This document shows positions 13,100-25,612 of a stretch of DNA of 64,000 nucleotides, piece by piece (within the stretch, counting starts at the first letter, position 1; each line of letters begins with the position of its first letter). This DNA comes from Azadirachta indica. Its lineage: Eukaryota; Streptophyta; Magnoliopsida; Sapindales; Meliaceae. The stretch is taken from the NCBI GenBank assembly GCA_022749755.1, contig CM040448.1, forward strand, positions 6,136,481-6,200,480, written 5' to 3'. A program made the position numbers and the translations under genes. A model generated the notes under the pieces. That model was not told the DNA's origin. It searched no databases and worked only from the letters and a program-made list of their open reading frames with translations.

Positions 13100-16000
13100 T
13101 ACATTTAAGGTAAACATCAAAATTAAGTGCTTATTTTTTTTTCGTCTCAATTTTATTCATTTAAATATTTTTATAGGTGCTTTAATTTTATTGATTTAAA
13201 TAATTTTAAGAGTGCTTTTGTTTAATTTAATAATGAAAAAAATAAGAATTGTGTTAGAATAAAAACAAGTTAAAATATCTTCTCAATACTCAAATCTAAA
13301 GTCCAAATATATTTTTAATTATAATTTTAAAATACAATTATAAATTTTATTTATTTGATTATGTGAAATCACTAATTAGATTGGGAATATATTCAAATTT
13401 CAAACAAAAAATAAATAGTACCCAACACTAAAATATATGCATTAGATTTGAAAATTAAATTTAAAAAAAATGGATTTATGATATTTAACTATATAATATA
13501 TTTGATAACTACTGACTTAAATGAATATAAAAAGATTGATGTATTTTTAGATATTAAAAATGTTTATATATATCACTATAAAATATATTTTTTATTATGA
13601 CAACTAAGTATAAGAATAATTTTCTAAAGTTGTGAATATAAGACTTTTATATCATATATATATATATATATACATATCAAAATTTTCAATCATATTTATA
13701 TTCTCTTTTAAAATTTTTTACGATAATTATCTTTTTAAATATGTGATTTTATTTCAAACACTGTAATATTAACAACAATATTTTATTTTTTTAGTAAGAA
13801 ACAATCAACACGCTTTAATTTACTAAATTATAAAACTATGTCGCTATTATTAATAATATAAACTTTTATATTGTTTAGTAGAGATACATATATAATCTTA
13901 ATGTGATATCTTTTGATTTGTAAATATAGTTTTATTGATAATAAAATTACTAAATTTAGGACTTTTTTCATTATGAAGTTTAAATTGTCTTATTGTTAGA
14001 CGTTCACGTCAAATAAGTTATTTAATTTTTAATTTTTAAATATTCAATATGATGTTTCATCTTATAAAAAGTACAATTTCTTAACTTTTCCTGAAATCAT
14101 AGAATGTCTCAATGCTATCATACTTTGATCTTAAAAAGCATTCAAACCTGTTAATGTTTTTAGTAAATATTTTAATTTTTATACTAATGTAAACTTTTAA
14201 TAACATAACGTATTTTCTAATCTATTTACTTTTATTCAAATGAATGACTGATTTCATATTAGTTTACAAGATTAAACAAAAAAAATAATATGTGATGCAA
14301 ACAAATAATTTTATTTACATTCATTAAGTAAAATAAAATATTTTTTTAGATAAATAACATTCAAACTACTTAATTTTTGACATACTAATACACATTTTAA
14401 ATGTTATAGCTACAAAATTTTAACATCATTAGATAAATTCGAACAACGTTGGAGTATCATTGTTATTTTGCAAAAAATAAATAAGTAATTACTTAACCTT
14501 AGAAATATTGTAATTTTTTGTTAATTTAAAAAATTAAAATCAATCATAGCGACAACCCAGAGGAGATGGGAAATTAAAACTACCTTTTGGAACTTCTATT
14601 CATTAATATGTCTACATTTTCTATATATGCAACTATATAATAGTCATTGAACAAATACTCTTTGATAGCAAGTAATCTTGCTTAATTAAACTATAGCCAA
14701 ATGATATTTGTATACAATTTTGCACTTTTATGATACAGCCTTAAACATGTGGTTGTGACTTGATATTAGATAAAACCTTAGGGGGTTGGATGGTATTTAA
14801 CATATTTATAATAAAATTTTTAGATTAGTAAAATAAAAAATTATATTATTTGGAGTACTTGTCTAGTGTTTAACTGATATATATATATATATATGTATGT
14901 ATAAATATAAATATATTGACATTTAAGAGAGTATTTATGACATAAATAGTTTAAGTATGTAAAATAAATAAGTTAATACTTACAATTAGATTATAAAAAA
15001 TTAAATAAATATGTCATCTAAACATATGTATTGAGATATAGTTCTAACTTTTATATTATTATCTTTTAAAGCAAGTAATGTAAAAGTTGTAGTAATAAGA
15101 AAAAATTTTAATTGAACAAATTTGAGAACACTCAAAATTAAAGATAACAATATATTTATCTCCAAACTTTTTGAAAATAACAAATTAAAGCATGATTTGC
15201 TTAATGTTAATAATTTAACCTTATCTTTTGTTTTTAAACAATGTGTTTTAAGAAGCAACCCACTAATAACTTAGAAATAAAATGTTTACTTCTCTTTACT
15301 TATAAAAAAAAGTTTAAATTTTTATAATCGTATAGAGGTAGATTTCTCTTAAATTATAGAAAAATTTTGCTTAAATTAAATACAAACTTTTGTGAATGGT
15401 GATAAACTATAGTTATCTCAACTCTCAATTTTTAATAGATTTTTAATCTAGTATCAGTAGATTATGCATGAAATTGTGTAATATTAAAAAGAATCACTAG
15501 GACTAAATGTTAAATTTGAGGAAACCATACCCTGATTTGTTATTCACCAAAGTTTAGGGACGAAAAGTTTATTACTCCCTCCGATTTTTTATTATTACTT
15601 TTAACCTTTTTGGGTTACGTTGTTTATTATTTTTAATTAATATTTCTTTGTAACAAAGCGGTTTAAACAAGGATGTTTGGTTGAGTTGGGAGACAGAGAG
15701 AGGTTGGTGTAAAAGCCAATCAAATAAAGTATTTAATCGGCCAAACATTCCTTTAATTGAAAGCTCAACAACGTTCGTGTTGTGTGTTGACTACGGCACT
15801 TTAATTAATGCTACCTTCAATTTTTATTCTTGTTTTCTTTTATTGTTTGGCTTTTTCATTTGTATTTTTCTTCTCAAATTCTGCTGCTATTCAGATCCCA
15901 CAGATGATTGGCGTTAAATAATATATATACTCATTTTCTATCAAAATATTTTCATATTAAATAATTTGAAATTTGATTTGTCGTTAATTTTAATTAATTT

Positions 16001-16100
16001 TCATATCACTTGTTATATAAGTAGTAGTATTATTTTAAAAAAATTAATTTAGAATAATCTAACATTTAAGATATCTCTCAAGATTTTTCTGGCATACAAA
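13100..16100. other. AT-rich intergenic DNA with (AT)n runs
   Basis: No gene was recognised over 3 kb. Short AT dinucleotide runs lie near 13652-13672 and 14876-14894. Open frames at 15001-15258 and 15681-15917 lack any resemblance to known proteins. A string TACTCCCTCCG at about 15573 resembles the end of Stowaway elements, but no matching inverted end was found. Confidence 0.6.
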
Positions 16101-16129
16101 CTAGACTAGATTAAATTGGATAAAATGAT

Positions 16130-18360
16130 ATAGAATGATTATATATATATATAATTATTTATTTTTAATTAAATTAAATTAACTCAAGTACAAGATAATT
16201 AAATATTTTAGTAATAATTCAAATTTTAATGTTACATATTTGAAAAAACATATATTTATAATTGTAATTTTTAAAATATACAATTTTAGCGATATAAATA
16301 TATTTATGTTATTAAATAAAAATTCGTATTATTATTTATTTAAATCAATATGAATAAAAATTATCTATAATTATTCTTTTTTTTAAGAGTATTTATAATT
16401 ATTCTTAATATAAATTTTTTTCTGTAAAATTTATTTTAACTGATCTTGCTACTTTTTTAAACTTTACAGAGTATTCGTTGAGTGTTAAAAGCTATTTTTA
16501 CTGAATTTGAGGTAAACATCAATTGTTGCCTTATTTGAAAAATAAGCAAACTTAACACTTATTTTTAAATTCAAAAAAAGAAAAACTAAGTTTTTTTTTT
16601 TCTAAAATGAATTGTTATTGATCTCATAAGAGAACCAAAAAAAATGTTTCTTTGTTGTCCATGAAAGTTTACACCTAATTTTGGACAAAATGATTAAGTA
16701 CTTTATTATTAGATTACTAGTATGTGACTTTATAAGGTTTCAATTTAGTTTAATAAAAATTACATCTTATTTTTAATAGATAAATATATATCTAAACGCA
16801 AGTCATAAATAAACTTATAAAAAAATTATTAATCAATTAAACCCACGTAGAACTTAACTATAGCAGGGCGGAAGCGCTCTCGAGGCCTAAGGGGCCCTAA
16901 CCCTCATTGTTTAGATTTATATAATATTTATGTTTTGGACTCATTATTTAGGTTTATATATAATTTGTCTTATACAACTTTGTAAAGTTAATGATTTATC
17001 CCTTAATTTATTAATTTTTTTTAAAAATATCTGCTTACTAGTTATAACTTTTAAATATTTTGAACTCTTGTCCCCCAAATTATTCATTTTTATCTCTACA
17101 CCTTGGATTTTAGTAAATAAGATATAAACTTCTTTTTAATGAAGCAAATATAGTAATTATATAATTAAACTGTATATAACATGATGATAAATGATCTAAT
17201 TTATACTAGCTGGTTCACTAAGAAGTATTTTATGTTTTCTTTTTTTTTTTGTTATTATTTGGACTTGTAATTTGAAATATTGGTCACACTCTTCAATTTA
17301 ATTTTAATAATTAATTTTAACGTTAGAATTATATAGAGAAATATTGTTTGGACAAATATGAATAATATTATTAAACTATTTTCATTTATGGAGGAATCTT
17401 AGAGTTAAAATTTTCATAGTTCTATAAGTACTGAATTTGTAGTCTTGAGTTAACTATTTTTCAAGACTACTGTACATTTATTATCATATTCAAAGTCATT
17501 TTATATTGATTGGATTGAGACATAAATAACACAAAGTTATTAACAAATGTGATTTCTTAAAATTATGTATGATTTCATTATATAATAAAATATTAAAACG
17601 AAAATTTAAAAAAATTTGACATTGATAGTTCATGTAAAATTATTATATTCTTTTTTTTTTGTAATTTTTCACTATTTAATCATACTGTCACTTAGGTGAG
17701 CAATTATTCATATTTGAGTTAAGTTTATAAAAACTCGGCTTAAAATCAGATAAATTAATTTAAATTTAACTCCGATTTATAAAAATTCAGATCAAAACTA
17801 GATAAATTAATTTAAGTCCAGCTCGGCTTCGAGTTATATCGATCAGGTCGGATTTTTAATCCAAACTTTAAAGATCAAATTTAAGGATTAAAAATTTTTA
17901 AATTTAGGTCGGATTTTATAACTTAGCTTAAATTCGTTTAAATCTATTAAACACTATAACCAAATTTCATAATTTTTGAGTTAGGCTTAAATCTTGCCCA
18001 ACTTAAGATTTTAAAATTTATTATTTGGTATTTATACTTTGCCCAAACTCAGCCTTGCTCGATTAGGATGTAAACGAGTTTTGAAATTAAAAGTTTGAGT
18101 GTGGTTCGAAATATATTCAGGACCGGATTTAATTGAGCCTATCACTCGAACTTTACTCTGGTTGAGCCGGGCCAAGGTCGGACCTTTTTGGCCCACTCTG
18201 GCTGTCACGGCAGCTGGGAACGGTATCGAATTTAATTTGTTTCCCTTGTTGAAAACTTCCAATAGACGTGTTTCATTTTATCAAAAACAGTGTCGAGTTA
18301 TCCACATCCGAGATCACCACCACACCCGCAATATCCCACCTGCAACCAACAATTAATTGT
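16130..18360. repeat. Upstream part of duplicated UGT unit A
   Basis: Stretches here match 40600-42400 upstream of UGT-2. Examples are the TTAATTAAATTAACTCAA motif (16160 and 40660), TGATCTTG.TACTTTTT (16440 and 41360), a block around 17440-17690 (41550-41800), and the degenerate Asn/Ile-rich repeats at 17690-18060 (41820-42200). The match is interrupted by indels, so the 5' flank has diverged more than the UGT exons. No gene is seen. Confidence 0.6.
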
Positions 18361-18463
18361 TACAAAACAACAAATTTGCAAAACAGAAAACAACATGTAA
18401 AAAGATTCCAATGTGAGGTTCAAAAATTAACATCCACTAGCTAAGAGACCAAGCAATAAAATA

Positions 18464-18472
18464 TTTATAAAT
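18464..18472 (+). promoter_or_regulatory. TATA box of UGT-1
   Basis: TTTATAAAT lies about 80 bp before the UGT-1 ATG at 18551, a normal plant spacing for a TATA box and short leader. In UGT-2 the same place reads TTTATGAAA, so the motif is weakened there. Confidence 0.5.
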
Positions 18473-18550
18473 GATAATTCAGAAACTATAATTTGTTTAT
18501 TGGAGCAGAATCCGAGTCTGAATCTGTGTGAAGGAAAGCATTCAGCAAAG

Positions 18551-20168
18551 ATGAGGATTAGGAGTACCCCACATATTGTGGCAATACCTTATCCTGCACA
18601 AGGACATGTAATTCCTTTACTGCAATTTTCACAATGTTTGGCGGAGCATTGTTTTAGAGTCACATTTGTCAACTCCGATTATTATCACAGGAGGGTCTTG
18701 AAATCACTAGAAGGAAAGAATTATATTGGGGATAAAATTCATCTGGCTTCAATCCCGGATGGACTGGAGCCTTGGGAAGATAGAAATGACTTTGGCAATT
18801 TAACTGAAAAATTTTTGCAGGTCATGCCTGGAAAGCTGGAGGAGCTCATTGATGAGATCAAGGGACGAGAAGGTAAAAGTATAGATTGTGTAATTGCGGA
18901 CGGGTCTATGGGGTGGGCTATTGAAGTAGCAGAAAAGAGGAATATCAAGCGAGCTGCTGTTTGGCCTGCATCAGCTGCATCACTTGCCTTGTCGATCAAT
19001 ATCCCAAAGCTGATTGACGATGGAATCATTGACCATGATGGTGAGATTTTCTGCCTTAATTTTTCTGTGTTCTTGGACAGATTTGATGCATGGAAAACTC
19101 ACGTAAGCAGATAAATAGAATCTGAATGTCTCTCTCAATCATATAACTATCAAAGTGATGCTAGAGTAACCGCATACTTTTTCTTTTAGTGCCCAATATT
19201 GCCTAATCTTATTTTGAGCAGTTCGATCATTCCACTTGTTTGTATCACAGTGAAAATATGTTTTATAAAATTTTCCTTTTCAGGAACCATAATCAAGAAA
19301 CAGAAGATTCAGTTGGCACCAGGTATGCCCGAATTGACCACTGCAAACTTATTTTGGGCTAACATTGGCGACTTGAGATGCCAAAAAATCATGTTTGATT
19401 TAATATTTCAGGACGTAAAACCTATGAAAGCAGCAGACTATCTGTTTTGCAACTCAACGACTGATCTTGAGTCTGCAGCACTCTCATTAGTTCCAGAACT
19501 TCTTCCAATAGGACCACTTTTGGCTAGCAACCGCCTCGGAGATTCAGCAGGATACTTCTGGCCAGAAGACTCAAGACTGTCTGAAATGGCTTGACCAACA
19601 GCAATCAAACTGTGTCATTTATGTTGCTTTTGGTAGCACCACATTCTTTTACAAGATTCAATTTGAAGAATTAGCACTAGGACTTGAACTCTGCAACAGA
19701 CCATTTTTATTGGTCGCTAGGCAAGATATTACCAAGGATGAAAATGATGCCTACCCAGAAGGATTTCAAGATCGAGTAGCCACTCGCGGCAGGATGGTCA
19801 GCTGGGCACCACAGCAAAAGGTTCTATGTCATCCTTCAATCGCCTGTTTCTTGAGCCATTGCGGCTGGAATTCCACCGTAGAAGGTGTGAGCAATGGGGT
19901 TAATTTCTTGTGCTGGCCTTACTTTGCTGATCAGTTAATGAATGAGAGCTACATTTGTGACATTTGGAAAGTGGGATTAAAGTTTAACAGAAACGAAAGT
20001 GGGATCATCACAAGAGAAGAAATTAAGAACAAGGTGGATCAAGTGCTTGGCGATGGAAATTTGAAAGCAAGAGCTTTGGAACTCAAGGAAAAAACCATGA
20101 GTAGTGTCCGAGAAGGAGGTTCCTCTGAGAAGACATTTCAGAATTTCTTTGAATGGATTAAGGCATAG
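18551..20168 (+). pseudogene. UGT-1, family-1 UDP-glycosyltransferase with a frameshift
   Basis: A UDP-sugar glycosyltransferase of plant family 1 (UGT83A-like in character), which would transfer a sugar to a small acceptor in the cytosol; the acceptor cannot be predicted. The start is the ATG at 18551 (MRIRSTPHIVAIPYPAQGHV), giving catalytic His19 and a partner Asp at about 118 (DCVIADG). Exon 1 is 18551-19040; a GT-AG intron spans 19041-19283 in phase 1; exon 2 runs from 19284 to the stop at 20166-20168. An extra G at about 19575 (TCAAGACTG, against TCAAACTG in UGT-2) shifts the frame and gives a stop at 19592-19594, so the literal product has 266 residues and no donor-binding domain. Beyond it the other frame keeps an intact 44-residue PSPG box from 19801 (WAPQ, HCGWNS, ending FADQ; a final Gln usually goes with UDP-glucose use) and the C-terminus. 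An assembly error could also explain the single base. Confidence 0.9.
19041..19283 (+). other. UGT-1 intron
   Basis: The donor is GATG|GTGAGATTTT and the acceptor TTTTCCTTTTCAG|GAACC. Removing it joins ...DHD-G to TIIKKQKIQLAPG, the expected family continuation. The intron is 243 nt. UGT-2 has the same intron at 42978-43222. Confidence 0.9.
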
Positions 20169-21120
20169 GCACGGCCACATAATAACCTTTCAAAGAAAAT
20201 TTGCGGGGCATTAACTGGCCAATATAACCAATATTTTTTTCAGGTGTAATGCATGTTTATCGTCAATTCCAAATTATTTTCCATTGATTTGATGTGTGGT
20301 GTAACAAATTATAAAATTATTGGTAATCATATTGTAGTTATGGACATCATTCTTTTCAGTTGAATTTCTAAGCGGCATGAGCAGCTGTGACTAGTTGTTT
20401 ATAATAAAAATCATATACAATTTTAAACAAAGTATTCATAGTCTGAATGTAATCATCATTAATAAGTACTCATCAATAACAAGCTCAAACTTAACATAGC
20501 CTTGTATTCAGTAGATTCATACTTGCTATTAGCCATTCAGCTCAAACCACACTTATATTCACATGCTATTATGCATTTTCCAATTGTTTTAGAAAGTAAA
20601 CCCGATTTCAGTTTTGTCTAAATGTTTAGTTGAAACAAAATTGTCCTACCTTACTTCATAAAAGTGCAGTACTTTAACCAATGGATTCGCAAACATGTAG
20701 AATATTGATCTCAAAAATTAAATATGCAATAGCAGTTTCCTAGTATTTAAATCAGAAATAATGCTAAAATATAACAAATAATTAAATTTTTACGAACAAA
20801 TTTTCATTTCATAAATAATCCAGAGAATAAGAATTCCCCAAAAGAAATTGTACCTTACATGGAAAGCCGTCGTAAGCTAGCTTATAATTGCTATCTTCAT
20901 GATCCCTAGGAACAACTCTCTCATCGGCCCAGAAAACATGCCATTTCTCCCACTCAATAATCATATCAAGGTGGTGGTTCCACTAATTTCTTGAAATTCC
21001 ACAAATCAAAAAGTAGCTAAAACATTCCTAAAATCCAAAGAGTTGCTAATATATTTCCCATACCATAGAAATTAAAACATTACTACACCAAAATTAGATT
21101 ATATATGTTCAAATTAAAGA
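20169..21120 (+). repeat. UGT-1 3' flank, shared with other units
   Basis: This is nearly the same as 44118-45051 after UGT-2. Parts recur at 23646-23811, 25613-26560, 28852-29790 and 31386-31885, so it is the marker that reveals extra copies of the unit. It should contain the UGT 3'UTR. No coding sequence is seen. Confidence 0.8.
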
Positions 21121-23645
21121 TAAGAATGCTATAACGAGATTATGCAAATCATGTATGTAGTGCATAATTAAAATATGCCCTTCCAATGATCCTTGTCCTC
21201 AAGGATAAAATCTGGGTAACTTCAACTAAACCTCCACTGTTTTCCCATGTGTGCATCCTCATGGGAAGTGTCATTCCATTTAGCTAATATTTTTATCTTC
21301 CGATGATACTTGCCTTTTAGAATAACTCGTTTGTCGAGGATAGACTCCGGTTGAGGCAACAACTTATGCTCTTTAGAAACATAGAGAATTGGTGTTCAGA
21401 AATGTAATGATTGCCAAGCTTTTGTTTAAGTTGTGAAACATGGAACACATTGAGAATCTTAGAGCTAATAGGAAGATTCAATCTATAAGCCATTCTAATC
21501 GATTTTTGCTGTGATTGGTAAGGCCCATAAAATCGAGGTGATAACCTGAAAGATTGTTTAAAAGCTACCGATGATTGTCTGTCTGGTTGTAGACATAAGT
21601 ATACCCAATACCCTACCTAGAATTCTATATCAACACGGTATTTATCAGCGTGGATCTTCATCCTTTCTTGAACAAGCTAGAGATTTTGTTTGAGAAACTT
21701 TAGAACCTCATGCCGAGATTTAAGTGTGTCCTCTACAAGAGCATAAGATGCTAGTGATGAAGGTTTCACACCATAGACAATTCAAAGATAGTGAGTTTAG
21801 CAGAAGAATGGACAAATGTATTGCAGCAATATTCAGCCCATGCTAACCAATCTAACCATTTGTTTACGATGGTCTCTAATGTGGCAACAAAGGTATTCCT
21901 CTAAGACTTAGTTTACCACTTCGGATTGGCAGTCTCTGTAACGATGATAAGTGGAACTCATACAATGGCAGCCTGGACAATTCCTTCCAAATATGTACTT
22001 GTGAATACTAGGTCTTTATCATTGACAATGGATTTAGGAATTCCATGAGTTTGCATTACATTCTCAAAAAATACTTGAGCCACTGAAATTGTAGTATAAA
22101 GATGGGTGAAAGGAACAAAATAAGTGTAAGGTGATAGTTGATCCACAACAACAAAAATCACAGACTGTCCCTTAGTTAAAGGTAAGCCTTCTAGGAAATC
22201 TATAGATACATCGCTCCACATAGTATCGAGTATACGCAATGGTTGAAGGAGACCCGCTAGACTGTAATTATCAAACTTACGTGTTTGGCATGTCTCACAT
22301 CTTAGATATACCGTCTGACATTTATTCTCATATTTGGCTCATGAAAACAAAGTTCAGACCTTTGCTAAGGTGTAAGAAAGCCAAAATGACCTCCAAGATG
22401 TGAAGAATGGTTATTTATAGTTGAGGGAAAGTTACTGTAGAAAGGACCAACTAAGACTTCTTACTTCAAAGTTTCCTACCTATCAGCCATAGGAATAGAA
22501 ATAACAGCACATTGAAATTCTTCCTTAGAAAGTGCATCTGCTGCTCCATTTTTTCTCCTCTTCTTATCCTCAATGTAATGGAATCCCAAAAGTTTAGGCG
22601 ACCATCGTTGTTAACATGGAGTAATTATTCGTTGCTTTAAAAGAAACCATAAATTGTGTTGATCAACTTTAACTATAAACGGTCACCCCAAAACATACAA
22701 CCTCCATTGTTGTATAGATTTCACTAGAGTAAGCATTTCTTTCTCGTAAGTAGAAAGAGATAGTGCATAGCCTTTCAAAGCTTGACTAAAGTAAGCTACG
22801 AGTCTTTCCTTTTGAATCAAAACTACACCAATCCCACCCCATTAACGTCACGTTCAATTATGAAATCTTGAGAGAAATCTGGAACAATTAAAATTGGTGG
22901 CTTCCCAAGGGCATTCTTAAGCAAGATGAATGCATCTTTGGATTCCTTGTCCCAATGAAAAATCTTCTTCTGTAATAACCGCCTCAATGGACCTACAATG
23001 ACATCTTAATATTTGACAAACTTACTATGATGCCTTGCCAAACCAAGATAACCTTGTAAAGCCTTAACAAAATAGGATTCAGGCCACTTAAGAATACACT
23101 ATATTTTTGCCACATCTACTTATACGCCTTTATGCGATATAAGATGGCCTAAATAGTCAATCTTTAATAAACCAAATAAACATTTTGATTGCTTCGCATA
23201 CAATTGGTTCTATTGGGGGATGGAAAAAGCCACTCTAAAATGAAGCATAAGATTGGACCAATTGTCGCTATAGATGAACATGTCATCAAAAAACATCAAA
23301 ACAAAGCAACGAAGATACGGCTTGAAGAATTTATTCATCAAACTTTGAAAAGTAAAAGGAGCATTTGATAGCCCGAAAGGTATTACCTGCAGCTTATAAT
23401 GTCCTTTACGGGTGTGAAATATTGTTCAAGAGACATCTGATTCAACTACTCGAATGTAGTGGTAAAGAGTCTAAAATTAATCTTTGAAAAGGATTTGTTA
23501 TCAAGTTACTCATCTAGCAACTCCTCAATGACTAGTATAGGAAATCTGTCCTTAACTGTAATATTATTTAAATCATATGTCACCCTCCATCTACCTTATA
23601 AATCATCAAAACTTAAGAAGAAAAGAGACTTTAACTATGACACAT
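21121..23645 (-). mobile_element. Chromovirus-type Ty3/gypsy fragment, copy A
   Basis: Read on the minus strand: a reverse transcriptase piece at 23220-23400 (VIPFGLSNAPFTFQ, then FFDDMFIYS), a decayed RNase H region, an integrase core at 21958-22239 (IDFLEGLPLTKG, VVVDQLS, HGIPKSIVNDKD) and a chromodomain-like tail at 21185-21345 (PESILDKRVILKGKYH, then DFILEDKDHWKG). The chromodomain places it among chromoviruses. A short LTR remnant lies at about 21121-21180. The upstream part (gag, protease, 5' LTR) is missing: the element stops at about 23645 and joins directly to a second copy of the UGT 3' flank. Stops throughout show that it is dead. The same element is longer in unit C. Confidence 0.8.
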
Positions 23646-23811
23646 TGACTTGATGTGTGATATAAAAATTATAAAATTATTGGTAATCTTATTATAGTTA
23701 TGGACATCACTTTTTTCAGTTGAAATTCTGAGCGGTATGTGGACTGTGACTGTGTTTATAGTAAAAATCATATAGAATTTTAAACAAAGTATTCATAATA
23801 TGAACATAAAT
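23646..23811. repeat. Second copy of UGT 3' flank
   Basis: This matches 20283-20453 downstream of UGT-1 (TTGATTTGATGTGTGG.GTAA, then TTGGTAATC.TATT.TAGTTATGGACATCA). It abuts the truncated gypsy fragment with no LTR between, which marks a rearrangement junction at about 23645. It ends in AACATAAAT, the target site of the next element. Confidence 0.8.
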
Positions 23812-25223
23812 GAGTAAATTTCTGATTGCCCTCTAAGGTTTTGAGAAATGCCCTATTCTCCATTCAAGGTTTAAAAATATACCTGTTAAGTCTATTTATT
23901 AACTAAGAAAAAAACAGAAAATTTTCACTTTCATCATAACGACCCTGGATGACAAATGGAGCGAGTAAAGGCGTTCCATAGATTAGAAATGGGTTCCACT
24001 ATCATCATTTAATATAATATCACAATCCTCAGGCCTAATTAAATTTTTACTCTTTGTCTCACCTTTAATTAAAAAAAAAATATAATATATAATTGAGCAT
24101 AATTGATAATTCTAATTAAGTAAATCTGATATTTAAAATAAATTAATTCAAAAAATAATTTAAAATAAAAATAAATAAATCTGATATTTATTCTAATATT
24201 TTTCTAAAATAAATTAAATTCAGAAAAATAATTTAGAAAAAAATAGATAAATTTGATATTTATTATAATGTTTTTAATATAAATAAAATTTAGAAAAAAT
24301 AATTTAAAATAAAAATAGATAAATTTAATATTTATATGAATAAAAAATATAAACACCTATTTGTGTCTTTCTCTTTCTTATTTTTTCTTTTTTAATAATT
24401 AAATAATGATAACAAAAGAAAATAAATAACTTTTTTTTAAAGAATTAAATTATTATAATGAATTAAATTATTATAATAAAATAAAAAGCAGGACTAAAAA
24501 ATTTACCATCGGGGTTTTGCTCTTTGCATATAAGCGCAGTAAGCAACAAAGAAAGTCAAGATTAACTAAATTCGAGCAGCTTCTATATTAGTTCCTCATC
24601 ATGAAAAATCCAACAAAAAAATATGAAAATATATAAAAAGATAAATCCCTAAAGATGTAAGAAGCTCAAATCTTATTTCTCTTCATTCTCTTGCTATATA
24701 ACCAAATCAAACAAAAAAAAATATGAAAATATATAAAAATACAAAAAAATATATTTTTGGATATATTTGACAGATTTTACATGATTGTTAATTTTATTTA
24801 TTATTAATTTTATGGTTTATTTATTTATCATTTTGTTAATGATTTAAAATAAAATTTTGACTGTTTGGTGTGGTGGGGCACTGTTAAAGTTGAAATTTAC
24901 TATTATTTTAATTAACGATTAGACTTAATTCTTAGTGGGTGAGTTCGATTCAGCTAATGGGATTTCCCACAAAATGTGAGTTTGACTTTCTAAAAAAATT
25001 TTAGATAATCTTCTTCCTATCATGGAGGTAAATTCTTAAGTGTTGGGTGTACTATAATTGTCTATATTTTTCCAGTTTCATCAATAGAATTTCCGTAAAT
25101 TAATAAATTTGTAAATAATAAATAGGATTGTAATAAAAAAATTAATGATTAGACTTAATGAATAAAATTTAAATTTCAAAGAGTAATAAGAGAATTCCAA
25201 AAATGTTGAGGTAATTGGGGATT
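23812..25223. mobile_element. Mutator-like non-autonomous element, copy A
   Basis: The left inverted end (23812-23912, GAGTAAATTTCTGATTGCCC) resembles the reverse complement of the right end (24900-24920 plus 25141-25223). The better preserved right end in unit B finishes at 28851 with GGGAATTTTCCC. The nine bases before the left end (23803-23811, AACATAAAT) are the same nine that follow that right end (28852-28860), which suits a 9-bp target duplication as made by Mutator-like elements. The interior is AT-rich and codes for nothing recognisable. A SINE-like insertion splits the right end. Confidence 0.6.
24921..25140 (+). mobile_element. SINE-like insertion
   Basis: About 220 bp are flanked by direct repeats (ATTAACGATTAGACTTAAT at about 24903 and ATTAATGATTAGACTTAAT at about 25141), one substitution apart. 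Near the 5' end GAGTTCGATTCAG fits the pol III B box (GTTCGANNC) of tRNA-derived SINEs; no clear A box was seen, so it may be 5' truncated or diverged. The 3' end is A-rich (GTAATAAAAAAA). A related partial copy lies at 25351-25505 and another at 31210-31280. Confidence 0.55.
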
Positions 25224-25229
25224 TATTAT

Positions 25230-25350
25230 TTCATGATGCATGGTTTAGGTTGAATGCCTATTAGCAAATACGAATCTAGGGAATTCGAGGCTAGTTAAGT
25301 TTGAGCTTGTTAATGAGGAGTACATATCAATAATGATTTGTATTGGGGCA
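25230..25350 (-). repeat. Inverted copy of UGT 3' flank
   Basis: The reverse complement of 25613-25735 matches this stretch closely (TAGCAAATACGAATCTAGGG, then GTTTGAGCTTGTTAATGAG). The two arms make an inverted repeat with a spacer of about 260 bp made of SINE and Mutator-like sequence. Confidence 0.75.
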
Positions 25351-25612
25351 CAAAATATAAGTTTGACTTTTTCAAAAAAATTTTAGGTAAACCTTCCTCC
25401 CGTGAAGGGCAAATCTCTAAATGTTGGGTGTGTTACAACTATCTCTATTTTTCTAGTTTCATCAATAGAATTTTCGTAAATTAATAGATTTGTAAATAAT
25501 AAATAGGATTGTTATTAAAAAAAATTAACGATTAGACTCAATGAATAAATTTTTAAATTTCAAAGAGTAATAAGATAATTCCAAAAACCTTGAGGTAATT
25601 GGGGATTTGCCC
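25351..25612. repeat. Second SINE-like piece and Mutator right end
   Basis: This repeats 24970-25223 (TTGGGTGTG.TA, TTTCATCAATAGAATTTTCG, CTTGAGGTAATTGGGGATTT) and ends in TTTGCCC at 25612, followed by AGTACAAAT, a decayed form of the nine-base target. It therefore looks like a duplicated right half of the preceding element. Confidence 0.6.

Noticed and set aside
15565..15590. TACTCCCTCCG as a Stowaway MITE end
   Set aside because: No matching inverted end or TA target pair was found within several hundred bases.
19560..19620. A second intron in UGT-1 to explain the frame change
   Set aside because: The sequence is colinear with UGT-2 except for one added base, and no GT-AG pair is needed or present at the site.
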